From: Pseudomonas sp. GM80
GTDB taxonomy: Bacteria; Pseudomonadota; Gammaproteobacteria; Pseudomonadales; Pseudomonadaceae
Length of the DNA stretch: 43,663 nt
Direction: 5' to 3'
NCBI RefSeq assembly: GCF_000282515.1
Contig: NZ_AKJD01000077.1
Span: 1-43,663 of the forward strand
The notes beneath the pieces are model-generated. The model was not told the DNA's origin. It saw only the letters and a list, made by a program, of their open reading frames with translations, and made no database searches. This document shows, in pieces, positions 28,132 through 43,507 of the stretch. The position numbers and the translations under genes are program-made. Each line of letters opens with the position of its first letter. The stretch's first letter is position 1.

Positions 28132-29460
28132 ATGAATTCTTCGAAGAGTGATTTGCCGTCGCGGCTTCTGCTGAACCTTGAGCCTTGGCGCAATGCCGCT
28201 CATTGGCGTATCGCCTTCTCTGGTGGACTCGATTCCACTGTTCTGCTGCATCTGCTTGCCCATCTCGTAAAAACCGAATCCCTGCCCCCGCTGTGCGCTG
28301 TTCATATCCATCACGGCCTCCAGGCTGCGGCTGATGCGTGGCCGCAACATTGCCAGTCCATCTGCGATGCGCTGGGTGTGCCGTTGCTGATCGAGCGGGT
28401 GAAGGTGCAACCGGGTGCAAGCCTGGAGCGCGCGGCGCGGGATGCGCGATACGCGGTGTTCAGTTCGCTGACGCAAGCCAATGACGTATTGCTCACTGGC
28501 CAGCATCGCGATGATCAAGCGGAGACACTTTTGTTCCGGCTATTACGTGGCGCCGGTGTGCGCGGGTTGTCCGGGATGCCGGCGCAGCGGCCAGTGGGGC
28601 AGGGCACTCTGATTCGTCCGTTGCTGGACATCTCCCGCGCCGGGCTGGAAGAGTATGCGCAGGCTCATCAATTGCGCTGGATCGAAGATCCGTCCAATCA
28701 GGATCGGCAATTCTCGCGCAACTATCTGCGCCATCAGGTCATGCCGCTGCTGAGCGCTCGCTGGCCGCAAGCGCAGGCAAGCATGTCCCGCAGCGCCGCG
28801 CATCTGCGGGAGGCGCAGGGGCTGCTAGACGAACTGGCGCAGATCGATCTGGCGCAAGCTGCGACTGCCCATGATTACGCATGGTTGGGCTTACCGTCGC
28901 TGGAACTGGCGCCGCTCGCGGCACTGTCTACCGCCCGGCAACGAAACGCGATCAGCCATTGGCTCGAACCCTTCACGCAATTGCCCGACACTGACCATTG
29001 GTCGGGCTGGACGGATCTGTGCAAAGCCGCTCCCGATGCATCACCCGTCTGGCGGCTGGCTGAGGGCGAGTTGCACCGCAGCGCCGGTCGTGTGTGGTGG
29101 CTGAGCGGTAACTGGTTGCGCGCGCCGGTGATCGGCGCCGACTGGCAAGTGCCATCGTCAGCGCTACGCTTGGCCGATAACGGCCGTGTCATGTTCAGCG
29201 GACAGGCGCCTTGCGGGCCATTGCGCATCGCCTATCGTCAGGGTGGCGAAGTGATGCATCTGGCGGATCGCGGTCATCGTGATCTCAAGCGCCTGCTCAA
29301 CGAGCGCGCGGTACCGGGCTTCGTCCGTGGCAGATTGCCGCTGCTGTTTCGCGGCGACAAACTGCTCGCGGTGGCGAACCTGCCGGGGCTTGATGGCAAT
29401 GGGCAAGACGGCTGGCAATTGCATTGGCAGCCAACAGACGAAGATCAAGGTTTGAGCTGA
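28132..29460 (+). CDS. tilS: tRNA(Ile)-lysidine synthase
   Basis: It modifies C34 of the CAU-anticodon tRNA-Ile to lysidine with ATP, so that AUA is read as Ile. The 442 residues show the PP-loop SGGLDS at 30-35 in the N-terminal ATPase domain, GQHRDDQAETLLFRLLRGAG, and the C-terminal substrate-binding domains (MHLADRGHRDLKRLLNE). The start ATG lies 25 bases after the repeat, with only a weak ribosome binding site. The sequence is less conserved than its neighbours, which is usual for TilS. Confidence 0.93.
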   Translation: MNSSKSDLPSRLLLNLEPWRNAAHWRIAFSGGLDSTVLLHLLAHLVKTESLPPLCAVHIHHGLQAAADAWPQHCQSICDALGVPLLIERVKVQPGASLERAARDARYAVFSSLTQANDVLLTGQHRDDQAETLLFRLLRGAGVRGLSGMPAQRPVGQGTLIRPLLDISRAGLEEYAQAHQLRWIEDPSNQDRQFSRNYLRHQVMPLLSARWPQAQASMSRSAAHLREAQGLLDELAQIDLAQAATAHDYAWLGLPSLELAPLAALSTARQRNAISHWLEPFTQLPDTDHWSGWTDLCKAAPDASPVWRLAEGELHRSAGRVWWLSGNWLRAPVIGADWQVPSSALRLADNGRVMFSGQAPCGPLRIAYRQGGEVMHLADRGHRDLKRLLNERAVPGFVRGRLPLLFRGDKLLAVANLPGLDGNGQDGWQLHWQPTDEDQGLS

Positions 29461-29480
29461 AAGGAGCATTCCGGTAGACT
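29452..29480 (+). promoter_or_regulatory. candidate pyrG promoter at the end of tilS
   Basis: TTGAGC (29452-29457) and TAGACT (29475-29480) are spaced by exactly 17 bases and match the sigma70 hexamers at four of six positions each. The -35 overlaps the last tilS codons. Initiation near 29487, in a pyrimidine-rich run, would give a leader of about 250 bases before pyrG. Confidence 0.5.
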
Positions 29481-29713
29481 ACGCTCCCTTCTTGATACAA
29501 CTTCTGTGGATTCGCCTGAATTGCAGGAGTTGCCGATTACCAAGCAGTCTTTGCTGGGCGATTCCAAAAAATGTGTAGCGAGCAACGTACCGGTGTTTCA
29601 TCTGCCGGTCTGTCCCAACGCGGCGGTTTTTTTGAAAGGTGCACTGTGATTAATGCAGGTGATCGGGGGCTTCGGCCTTCCTTCGCTTTCCCCGGCGGCT
29701 CGGACCGCTTTAA

Positions 29714-32216
<2,503 letters not shown>

Positions 32217-32234
32217 CACTCAATTCTCCGGTAA

Positions 32235-33662
<1,428 letters not shown>

Positions 33663-33728
33663 GTACCAACTGATAAAAGGACAGCGGATTGTGTCGAAAA
33701 AGTCGTGACAGCGATGGATTTGCCACTA

Positions 33729-33783
33729 ATCTGATGCCTTGACAGCACAAGCCTGGATCTTTCCAGGCTTCGTGCTATCAGAT
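33729..33783. other. long segmented hairpin between eno and ftsB
   Basis: Three nested stems pair perfectly: ATCTGAT (33729-33735) with ATCAGAT (33777-33783), AGCAC (33744-33748) with GTGCT (33772-33776), and AAGCCTGGA (33749-33757) with TCCAGGCTT (33762-33770) around a TCTT loop. That is 21 base pairs with one 8-base and one 1-base bulge. The first T-run lies about 26 bases further (TCTTTTTT near 33808), so this is not a textbook terminator. Confidence 0.6.
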
Positions 33784-33834
33784 GCTTCAAAGTTTTGGCG
33801 TGGCTGTCTTTTTTCACTGGATACCTGATATTCG

Positions 33835-34113
33835 ATGCGCAGTCCTTACTGGTTGTTTCTCGTTCTGCTCTTGCTGCTGGCCGGTCTGCAGTACCGCCTG
33901 TGGGTGGGCAATGGCAGTCTGGCGCAGGTCGCCGAGCTGAATCAGCAGATTGCTGATCAACATGCCGAGAACGAGGGTTTGCTGGAGCGCAACCGAGTGA
34001 TGGACGCTGAAGTCAGCGAGCTGAAAAAAGGCATGGAGACTGTAGAAGAGCGGGCTCGCCACGAGCTGGGCATGGTCAAGGACGGCGAAACCCTTTACCA
34101 GTTGGCCCAATGA
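33835..34113 (+). CDS. ftsB: cell division protein FtsB
   Basis: FtsB is a small bitopic inner-membrane divisome protein that forms the FtsQBL complex. Of its 92 residues, about 5-21 form one transmembrane helix (WLFLVLLLLLAGLQY). A periplasmic coiled coil follows (about 28-70; AELNQQIADQHAENEGLLERN) and then the conserved tail (ARHELGMVKDGETLYQ). Its stop overlaps the ispD start (ATGA), the standard ftsB-ispD arrangement. Confidence 0.94.
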   Translation: MRSPYWLFLVLLLLLAGLQYRLWVGNGSLAQVAELNQQIADQHAENEGLLERNRVMDAEVSELKKGMETVEERARHELGMVKDGETLYQLAQ

Positions 34114-34817
34114 TCAATTCCCTGCCGGCCTTCTGGGCCGTGATTCCTGCCGCGGGCGTCGGTGCCCGAATGGCCGCGGACCGTCCCAAGCAATACCTGC
34201 AACTGGGCGGGCGCACAATTCTCGAACACAGCCTCGGCTGTTTCCTCGATCACCCAAGCCTCAAGGGGTTGGTGGTCAGTCTTGCTGTTGATGATCCTTA
34301 CTGGCCGAATCTGGCGTGCGCTGGCGACTCGCGAATTCAGCGCGTTGAAGGCGGGGCTGAGCGTTCTGGCTCGGTGCTCAATGCCTTGCTGCATTTGCAT
34401 GCGCAGGGTGCCGATGATGAGGATTGGGTGCTGGTGCACGATGCGGCACGGCCCAACCTGAGCCGCGAAGATCTCGACAAGTTACTCGATGAACTGGCGG
34501 ACGATCCGGTAGGCGGATTGCTAGCGGTGCCTGCGCGCGACACCTTGAAACGGGTCGACAAGCATGGCCGTGTAGTGGAAACCGTCGATCGAAGTGTGAT
34601 CTGGCAGGCGTATACACCGCAGATGTTTCGCCTCGGCGCGTTGCATCGGGCGTTGGCGGACAGTCTGGTTGCGGATGCCGTGATTACTGACGAAGCGTCG
34701 GCGATGGAGTGGGCGGGGCTGAAGCCGCGACTGATCGAAGGGCGCGCGGATAACCTCAAGGTTACCCGGCCGGAAGATCTCGAATGGTTGCGCCAGCGTT
34801 GGGCTAACCGTCGCTAA
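34110..34817 (+). CDS. ispD: 2-C-methyl-D-erythritol 4-phosphate cytidylyltransferase
   Basis: It couples MEP with CTP in the MEP isoprenoid pathway. The 235 residues show the nucleotide-binding loop IPAAGVGARMAADRPKQY (Arg20, Lys27) and VLVHDAARP (Asp112). The last bases of its TAA stop are the first bases of the adjacent REP-type repeat. In many bacteria ispD abuts ispF; here they are separated by the formaldehyde module at 34897-37933. Confidence 0.95.
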   Translation: MINSLPAFWAVIPAAGVGARMAADRPKQYLQLGGRTILEHSLGCFLDHPSLKGLVVSLAVDDPYWPNLACAGDSRIQRVEGGAERSGSVLNALLHLHAQGADDEDWVLVHDAARPNLSREDLDKLLDELADDPVGGLLAVPARDTLKRVDKHGRVVETVDRSVIWQAYTPQMFRLGALHRALADSLVADAVITDEASAMEWAGLKPRLIEGRADNLKVTRPEDLEWLRQRWANRR

Positions 34818-34891
34818 AAGATCGCAGCCTTCGGCAGCTCCTACATGGGTTCGCATGCCGTTGTAGGAGCTGCCGAAGGCTGCGATCTTTT
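34816..34891. repeat. REP-type inverted repeat, arms facing outward (ispD-gfnR)
   Basis: The same 30-base unit as at 28041 occurs in the opposite arrangement. The AAAAGATCGCAGCC...CTCCTACA arm comes first (34816-34845) and its perfect reverse complement (TGTAGGAGCT...GATCTTTT) follows at 34862-34891, with 16 bases between. It separates the convergent ispD and LysR genes and could serve as a terminator on both strands. Confidence 0.9.
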
Positions 34892-34896
34892 GCTTT

Positions 34897-37022
<2,126 letters not shown>

Positions 37023-37087
37023 TCAATCGCCGGGATATGGCGACACGTCGTGAAGGCGTGTTGCCGTGACCGCGTAGGAGTTTTTAC

Positions 37088-37933
37088 ATGAGCCTGGAAA
37101 ACATCTCCTGTCAGAAAAGTTTTGGCGGCTGGCACAAGCGCTATCGCCATCGCTCCGACGTGCTCGGTTGCGACATGGTGTTTGCTGTGTACCTGCCGCC
37201 GCAGGCGGAGCAGGGCGGAAAACTGCCGGTGCTGTACTGGCTGTCGGGCCTGACCTGCACCGATGAAAATTTCATGCAGAAGGCTGGCGCGATGCGCATG
37301 GCCGCCGAACTGGGTTTGATCATCGTCGCCCCGGACACTAGCCCGCGTGGGCCGGATGTACCGGGCGATCCGGATGGCGCATGGGACTTCGGCCTTGGCG
37401 CCGGCTTCTATCTGAATGCCACGCAGGAACCTTGGTCGCGTCACTATCGGATGCATGACTATGTTGTGCAGGAATTGCCCTCACTGGTTGAAGCGCATTT
37501 CCCCGCATCCGACAAACGCAGCATCAGCGGCCACTCCATGGGCGGCCACGGCGCATTGGTCTGCGCATTGCGCAACCCGGGTCGCTATCAATCGGTGTCG
37601 GCGTTCTCGCCGATCAACAACCCGATGGATTGCCCGTGGGGGCAAAAAGCCTTTTCTCGTTTCCTGGGTGAAGACCGTTCCAAGTGGAAGGAGTGGGATG
37701 CCTGCGCATTGATCGCCGAGGCGGATGAAAAACTGCCGCTGTTGGTCGATCAGGGCGACCGCGATGACTTCCTCGCCACCCAGCTCAAACCCGAAGCCCT
37801 GCAACAAGCAGCAAAACAGGCGGGCCATCCGCTGACGTTGCGCCTGCAACCGGGCTACGACCACAGCTATTTCTTCATCGCAAGCTTCATAGACGACCAC
37901 TTGCAGCATCACGCACGCGCCCTTAAGGCCTAA
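37088..37933 (+). CDS. fghA: S-formylglutathione hydrolase
   Basis: It hydrolyses S-formylglutathione to formate and glutathione, the second step of formaldehyde removal. It is an alpha/beta-hydrolase of 281 residues related to esterase D. The nucleophile is Ser150 in [11 protein letters not shown]; the triad is completed by an Asp in DQGDRDDF (probably Asp224 or Asp226) and His259 (GYDHSYFF). The start follows TAGGAGTTTTTAC. Its TAA overlaps an in-frame ATG of the ispF reading frame (TAATG). Confidence 0.95.
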   Translation: MSLENISCQKSFGGWHKRYRHRSDVLGCDMVFAVYLPPQAEQGGKLPVLYWLSGLTCTDENFMQKAGAMRMAAELGLIIVAPDTSPRGPDVPGDPDGAWDFGLGAGFYLNATQEPWSRHYRMHDYVVQELPSLVEAHFPASDKRSISGHSMGGHGALVCALRNPGRYQSVSAFSPINNPMDCPWGQKAFSRFLGEDRSKWKEWDACALIAEADEKLPLLVDQGDRDDFLATQLKPEALQQAAKQAGHPLTLRLQPGYDHSYFFIASFIDDHLQHHARALKA

Positions 37934-37946
37934 TGCAGGTAGAATC

Positions 37947-37977
37947 ACGCCCTGACAAAAATCGGGGCGTTTTTTTT
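37947..37977 (+). terminator. terminator-like hairpin whose T8 tract abuts the ispF start codon
   Basis: ACGCCC (37947-37952) and GGGCGT (37965-37970) form a stem with a 12-base loop, followed at once by eight T residues (37970-37977) and then ATG. It would end transcripts of adhC-fghA just before ispF, leaving no ordinary ribosome binding site for the ATG at 37978. Confidence 0.65.
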
Positions 37978-38451
37978 ATGCGTATTGGCCACGGCTATGA
38001 TGTGCATCGTTTCGCTGAAGGCGATTTCATTACTCTGGGCGGCGTGCGCATTGCACACAGCTTCGGGCTGCTCGCTCATTCCGACGGTGACGTCCTGCTG
38101 CACGCCTTGAGCGATGCCTTGCTCGGCGCCGCGGCGCTGGGCGATATCGGCAAGCACTTCCCGGACACTGACCCGCAATTCAAGGGCGCCGACAGCCGTG
38201 CGCTGCTGCGTCATGTCGTCGCGCTGATCCACGCCAAAGGCTGGAAAGTCGGCAACGTCGACAACACCATCGTTGCCCAGGCGCCGAAAATGGCCCCGCA
38301 TATCGAATCGATGCGCGCGCTGATCGCGGCGGATCTTCAAGTTGAGTTGGATCAAGTGAACGTGAAAGCTACCACCACCGAAAAGCTTGGCTTTGTCGGT
38401 CGCGAAGAAGGCATCGCCGTGCACTCCGTTGCCTTGTTGCTGCGCGCATGA
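37978..38451 (+). CDS. ispF: 2-C-methyl-D-erythritol 2,4-cyclodiphosphate synthase
   Basis: It cyclises CDP-ME 2-phosphate to MEcPP in the MEP pathway as a trimer with a zinc ion. The usual 157-residue form starts [12 protein letters not shown] at 37978, with metal ligands Asp8, His10 and His42. A frame-matched ATG at 37933, overlapping the fghA stop, would add 15 residues and avoids the problem that the 37978 ATG directly follows a T8 tract with only GGGGCG upstream. It overlaps truD by 4 bases. Confidence 0.93.
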   Translation: MRIGHGYDVHRFAEGDFITLGGVRIAHSFGLLAHSDGDVLLHALSDALLGAAALGDIGKHFPDTDPQFKGADSRALLRHVVALIHAKGWKVGNVDNTIVAQAPKMAPHIESMRALIAADLQVELDQVNVKATTTEKLGFVGREEGIAVHSVALLLRA

Positions 38452-39493
38452 ACGAACTGCAATTGCTCGGCCCGCGTGCCTATGGCGACGCCCTCGGCAG
38501 CGCGGTACTGAAAGCTATCGCTGAAGATTTTCAGGTCGATGAAGTGCTCGACATCCCGTTCAGCGGCGATGGCGAACACCTGTGGATCTGGGTCGAGAAA
38601 CGCGGCCTCAACACTGAAGAAGCCGCACGGCGTATCGCCAAGGCTGCCGGCGTGCCGCTGCGTACCGTCAGCTATGCCGGTCTCAAGGATCGTCAGGCGC
38701 TGACCCGCCAGTGGTTCAGCGTGCAACTGCCGGGCAAGGCCGATCCGGATCTGTCGGCGGCGGAAAACGATACGCTGAAGATCCTCAAGACCACTCGCCA
38801 CAAACGCAAGCTGCAACGCGGTGCGCATTCGGCCAATGGTTTCACCTTGCGCCTGACTCAGTTCACTGGTGATAAAGACGCGATTGAACAACGTCTGCAA
38901 CTGATCGCCCAGCAAGGCATCCCCAATTATTTCGGCGCCCAGCGTTTCGGCCATGACGGCGGCAACGTCGTTGATGCGCGTGCGTGGGCGGCGCGCAAGG
39001 CCTTGCCGGAGCAGCGCAATGTGCGTTCGCGTCTGCTGTCGACGGCGCGCAGCTTTCTATTCAACAAAGTGCTGGCGGCGCGTGTGGCTGATGGCACTTG
39101 GCAAAAAGCTCAGGTTGGCGATCTGCTGGCGTTCACCGACAGCCGCAGCTTTTTCCCGGCCGGTGAAGCTGAATGCAGCGACCCGCGCCTGGCGATTCTC
39201 GATCTGCACCCGACCGGCCCGCAGTGGGGCGAAGGTGACTCGCCGACCGCAGGCGTTGTCCATGAACTGGAGCAGGGGATCGCTGCCGATGAAGCAGAGC
39301 TGCGCGATTGGTTGGTTCATGCCGGCATGAGCCACGAACGTCGCATCCTGCGGCTGCCCATTGGCGGGTTGACGTGGCATTATCCCCAGCCTGACATTCT
39401 GCAACTGGAATTCGTCCTCCCGGCCGGATGCTTCGCCACCGTATTGGTGCGCGAACTCGTTGATCTGGTGCCGGTGGGGCAGACGGACAGCCC

Positions 39494-39506
<13 letters not shown>
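38448..39506 (+). CDS. truD: tRNA pseudouridine(13) synthase
   Basis: TruD makes pseudouridine at position 13 of tRNA-Glu and others. The 352 residues contain the catalytic Asp81 in [36 protein letters not shown], and [14 protein letters not shown]. Its start overlaps ispF (ATGA) and its end overlaps surE by 13 bases, so translation through ispF-truD-surE-pcm is probably coupled. Confidence 0.95.
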
Positions 39507-40920
<1,414 letters not shown>

Positions 40921-41020
40921 GCATTTATATAAAGGCGCTGAATTCCTTTCGTTCGCTCGGGTCTTACTCCGGCAGCGATTGTTTAAACGCAGCAGAGTGG
41001 CAACTTGCAAACGTGTGCGC

Positions 41021-41070
41021 GAAGCGATTTCGCTTCATTAAAGGTAAAGCTGTTTCGGCCCGTTATACTT
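41021..41070 (+). promoter_or_regulatory. hairpin and -10-like element upstream of nlpD
   Basis: The 211-base pcm-nlpD gap contains a perfect hairpin, GAAGCGA-TT-TCGCTTC (41021-41036). A -10-like TATACT (41064-41069) lacks a good -35 at normal spacing. A second hairpin, ATGCCG-ACATC-CGGCAT (41081-41097), lies six bases before a T5 run. Promoter assignment is tentative. Confidence 0.35.
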
Positions 41071-41131
41071 GCGACACCTCATGCCGACATCCGGCATTCC
41101 AATTTTTCAGCCACCACAAAGGGAGCGGCGG

Positions 41132-42001
41132 GTGAGTCTCACAGTCATTGCGCAGCGTATGGGTAACACGAGCTTTCAGCGCCTGGTGACTGGCCTTGTC
41201 TTGAGCACCTTGCTGGTGGGTTGCTCCAGCACCAAATCGAACAATGTTCGTGTGGTCGATCGCAACAATGCGGTGGCGCAGCGTCCTACCGTGACGACCG
41301 GACAGTACGTAGTCCGTCCGGGCGATACGATGTTTTCGATCGCTTTCCGCTACGGCTGGGACTACAAAGCCCTCGCGGCCCGGAACAATATTCCTACGCC
41401 GTATACGATCCATCCGGGTCAGACAATTCGCTTCGATGGTCGCACCGGTTCAACATCGACCGCTGTGGTGAGCAACGCCAGTTCCTCGCCTTCTTCGTCG
41501 AGTAAAACCACGGTAATCCGGCGCCAGGCAAATGGCACGACGACCACTACAACCACCGGTTCTACTGGGGCTGCACCGTCCGTCGCCAACAAGTCGGCCC
41601 CCGCGCCACTGCCTCCTGCCGGCCCAGCCCCGACCGGCTGGGGATGGCCATCTAATGGCATTCTGATTGGTAAATTCTCTTCAAACGGTAGTTTGAATAA
41701 AGGAATTGATATCGCCGGGGATTTGGGACAGCCTGTTTTAGCTGCGTCTGATGGGACGGTGGTTTACGCCGGGAGTGGCTTAAGGGGCTACGGCGAATTA
41801 GTCATCATCAAACACAGCGAAACCTACGTCAGTGCCTACGGCCATAACCGCAGGCTGTTGGTTCGGGAGGGACAGCAGGTCAAGGTCGGACAGACAATTG
41901 CCGAAATGGGGTCAACGGGTACAGACCGGGTGAAACTGCATTTTGAGATTCGCCGCCAAGGTAAACCTGTAGATCCACTGCAGTTCCTGCCAAGACGTTG
42001 A
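41132..42001 (+). CDS. nlpD: NlpD-like lipoprotein, LysM plus degenerate LytM (amidase activator)
   Basis: In gamma-proteobacteria NlpD activates the cell-wall amidase AmiC at the septum from the outer-membrane side. A GTG at 41132, behind AAAGGGAGCGGCGG, gives 289 residues; the ATG at 41159 is an alternative. A lipobox (TLLVGC, Cys31) is followed by one LysM domain (about 59-102), a Ser/Thr/Pro-rich linker and a C-terminal M23-type LytM domain (about 172-285). Two zinc ligands of active M23 peptidases are replaced: NKGID has Asn189 where His is expected, and VKLHFE has Lys268 for the first His. It is therefore probably a catalytically dead activator. The rpoS promoter region lies inside the gene. 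Confidence 0.92.
   Translation: MSLTVIAQRMGNTSFQRLVTGLVLSTLLVGCSSTKSNNVRVVDRNNAVAQRPTVTTGQYVVRPGDTMFSIAFRYGWDYKALAARNNIPTPYTIHPGQTIRFDGRTGSTSTAVVSNASSSPSSSSKTTVIRRQANGTTTTTTTGSTGAAPSVANKSAPAPLPPAGPAPTGWGWPSNGILIGKFSSNGSLNKGIDIAGDLGQPVLAASDGTVVYAGSGLRGYGELVIIKHSETYVSAYGHNRRLLVREGQQVKVGQTIAEMGSTGTDRVKLHFEIRRQGKPVDPLQFLPRR
41680..41697. promoter_or_regulatory. PsrA-type operator upstream of rpoS, inside nlpD
   Basis: TTCAAACGGTAGTTTGAA is a near-perfect 18-base palindrome. It contains CAAAC-N4-GTTTG, close to the motif published for PsrA, a TetR-family regulator that activates rpoS in Pseudomonas (G/C-AAAC, N2-4, GTTT-G/C). It lies 410 bases upstream of the rpoS ATG, about where the main rpoS promoter lies in other pseudomonads. 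Confidence 0.7.
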
Positions 42002-42011
42002 TTTGTAAGCC

Positions 42012-42042
42012 AGCCTGTTCCGTCACGTAGGGGGGACAGGCT
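42012..42042 (+). promoter_or_regulatory. hairpin in the rpoS leader
   Basis: AGCCTGTTCC (42012-42021) pairs with GGGGACAGGCT (42032-42042) with one mismatch or bulge, between nlpD and rpoS. No T-tract follows. In transcripts starting within nlpD it would form part of the rpoS 5' untranslated region. Function is unknown. Confidence 0.4.
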
Positions 42043-42107
42043 CCAGCGCTGCCAAGGATAAAGGCGTCGCTTGAGCTTGGGGTCGAACTCACCAAAGGAC
42101 TATAACA

Positions 42108-43118
42108 ATGGCTCTCAGTAAAGAAGTGCCGGAGTTTGACATCGACGATGAGGTTCTCCTTATGGAGGCCGGCATCGATTCGGAATCTTCGATGTCGAAT
42201 GATGAAGGGGCTGCTCCACCTTCCGTTCGTTCCAAATCCAAACACTCCGCTTCACTTAAACAACACAAGTACATCGATTACACGCGTGCACTTGATGCCA
42301 CGCAGTTGTATCTCAACGAAATCGGCTTTTCCCCACTGCTCTCCCCGGAGGAAGAAGTTCATTTTGCGCGCTTGTCGCAAAGTGGCGACCCCGCCGGGCG
42401 CAAGCGCATGATTGAAAGTAACCTGCGGCTGGTGGTGAAAATCGCCCGGCGTTACGTCAATCGGGGGCTGTCGCTGCTGGACCTGATCGAAGAGGGCAAC
42501 CTCGGACTGATCCGCGCGGTGGAAAAGTTCGACCCTGAACGCGGCTTCCGCTTCTCGACCTACGCGACCTGGTGGATTCGTCAGACCATCGAGCGCGCGA
42601 TCATGAATCAGACCCGGACCATCCGGTTGCCGATTCATGTGGTCAAGGAACTCAACGTGTACCTGCGGGCTGCACGGGAGCTGACGCAAAAGCTCGACCA
42701 CGAACCTTCACCCGAAGAAATCGCCAACCTGCTGGAAAAACCGGTGGGCGAGGTCAAACGCATGCTGGGCCTGAATGAACGGGTTTCTTCGGTCGACGTC
42801 TCGCTGGGTCCGGATTCGGATAAAACCCTGCTGGACACCCTCACTGACGATCGTCCTACCGATCCGTGCGAACTGCTGCAGGATGACGATCTGTCGCAGA
42901 GCATCGATCAATGGCTCTCCGAGCTGACCGACAAGCAGCGCGAGGTGGTGATTCGCCGCTTCGGCCTGCGCGGGCACGAGAGCAGTACGCTGGAAGATGT
43001 AGGCCTGGAAATCGGCTTGACCCGGGAACGGGTGCGGCAGATCCAGGTGGAAGGCCTCAAGCGCCTTCGTGAGATCCTTGAAAAGAATGGCCTGTCGAGC
43101 GAGTCGCTGTTTCAGTAA
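42108..43118 (+). CDS. rpoS: RNA polymerase sigma factor RpoS (sigma-38)
   Basis: This is the master sigma factor of stationary phase and general stress. The 336 residues show region 1.2 ([11 protein letters not shown]), region 2 with the -10 recognition helix ([21 protein letters not shown], about 147-167), region 2.5-3 ([17 protein letters not shown]), and the region 4 helix-turn-helix ([17 protein letters not shown]). The N-terminal 50 residues are acidic and variable, as in pseudomonad RpoS. The start follows AAAGGACTATAACA. Confidence 0.98.
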   Translation: MALSKEVPEFDIDDEVLLMEAGIDSESSMSNDEGAAPPSVRSKSKHSASLKQHKYIDYTRALDATQLYLNEIGFSPLLSPEEEVHFARLSQSGDPAGRKRMIESNLRLVVKIARRYVNRGLSLLDLIEEGNLGLIRAVEKFDPERGFRFSTYATWWIRQTIERAIMNQTRTIRLPIHVVKELNVYLRAARELTQKLDHEPSPEEIANLLEKPVGEVKRMLGLNERVSSVDVSLGPDSDKTLLDTLTDDRPTDPCELLQDDDLSQSIDQWLSELTDKQREVVIRRFGLRGHESSTLEDVGLEIGLTRERVRQIQVEGLKRLREILEKNGLSSESLFQ

Positions 43119-43142
43119 GCACCTCACACGACCGCCCGCAAG

Positions 43143-43168
43143 AAGCCCCGACTGGTTCGGGGCTTTTT
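43143..43168 (+). terminator. intrinsic terminator of rpoS
   Basis: AAGCCCCGA (43143-43151) and TCGGGGCTT (43157-43165) form a 9-bp stem with a 5-base loop and a T5 tail, 24 bases beyond the rpoS stop. Confidence 0.9.
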
Positions 43169-43204
43169 GTTGCCTGCTGTTTTTGATGTCGGTGCTGTTG
43201 CTCG

Positions 43205-43286
43205 TGTAGGAGCTGCCGAAGGCTGCGATCTTTTGATCCTGTTTAAGATCAAGATCAAAAGATCGTAGCCTTAGGCAGCTCCAACA
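43205..43286. repeat. REP-type inverted repeat with a decayed right arm (rpoS-rsmZ)
   Basis: The left arm is the standard TGTAGGAGCTGCCGAAGGCT unit. The right arm (ending CCAACA at 43286) differs from the standard at three positions. The inner ends extend the pairing through GATCTTTTGATC and GATCAAAAGATC. Confidence 0.85.
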
Positions 43287-43317
43287 GGAGGATCGTGTTC
43301 GAGATGTAGGCTCGCGG

Positions 43318-43335
43318 TGTAAGCCTTGGCTTACT
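43318..43335 (+). promoter_or_regulatory. GacA upstream activating sequence of rsmZ
   Basis: TGTAAGCCTTGGCTTACT matches the GacA site TGTAAG-N6-CTTACA in all but the last base. It lies about 173-190 bases before the RNA start, the unusually distant position known for rsmZ in P. fluorescens. It makes rsmZ directly dependent on the GacS/GacA two-component system. Confidence 0.85.
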
Positions 43336-43471
43336 GTTTCGTAAGTGTTCGTTATTTTTACACTGTGGCAGACGGCGATCGTGCTCACACTAATTATTTA
43401 ACCAATTGAATTACATGTATATTTTTTAATGTGAAGGGCTTATTACGCTCAGTTTCAGCCGGGAAGGGCGA

Positions 43472-43499
43472 TTGCTCTCGCCAGGGAACTCTCTAATAT
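43472..43499 (+). promoter_or_regulatory. rsmZ core promoter
   Basis: TTGCTC (43472-43477) and TAATAT (43494-43499) are separated by 16 bases and place the start 8-9 bases downstream at about 43508, where the RNA sequence characteristic of RsmZ begins. Confidence 0.7.
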
Positions 43500-43507
43500 C
43501 GGGGTTG

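Larger units (their letters stand above)
43119..43507. other. 389-base intergenic region between rpoS and rsmZ
   Basis: No protein gene is seen. In order it holds the rpoS terminator, a degenerate REP-type repeat, the GacA upstream activating sequence, an A+T-rich linker (about 43345-43445; such linkers bind nucleoid proteins like MvaT/MvaV or IHF in other pseudomonads) and the rsmZ core promoter. Confidence 0.8.
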
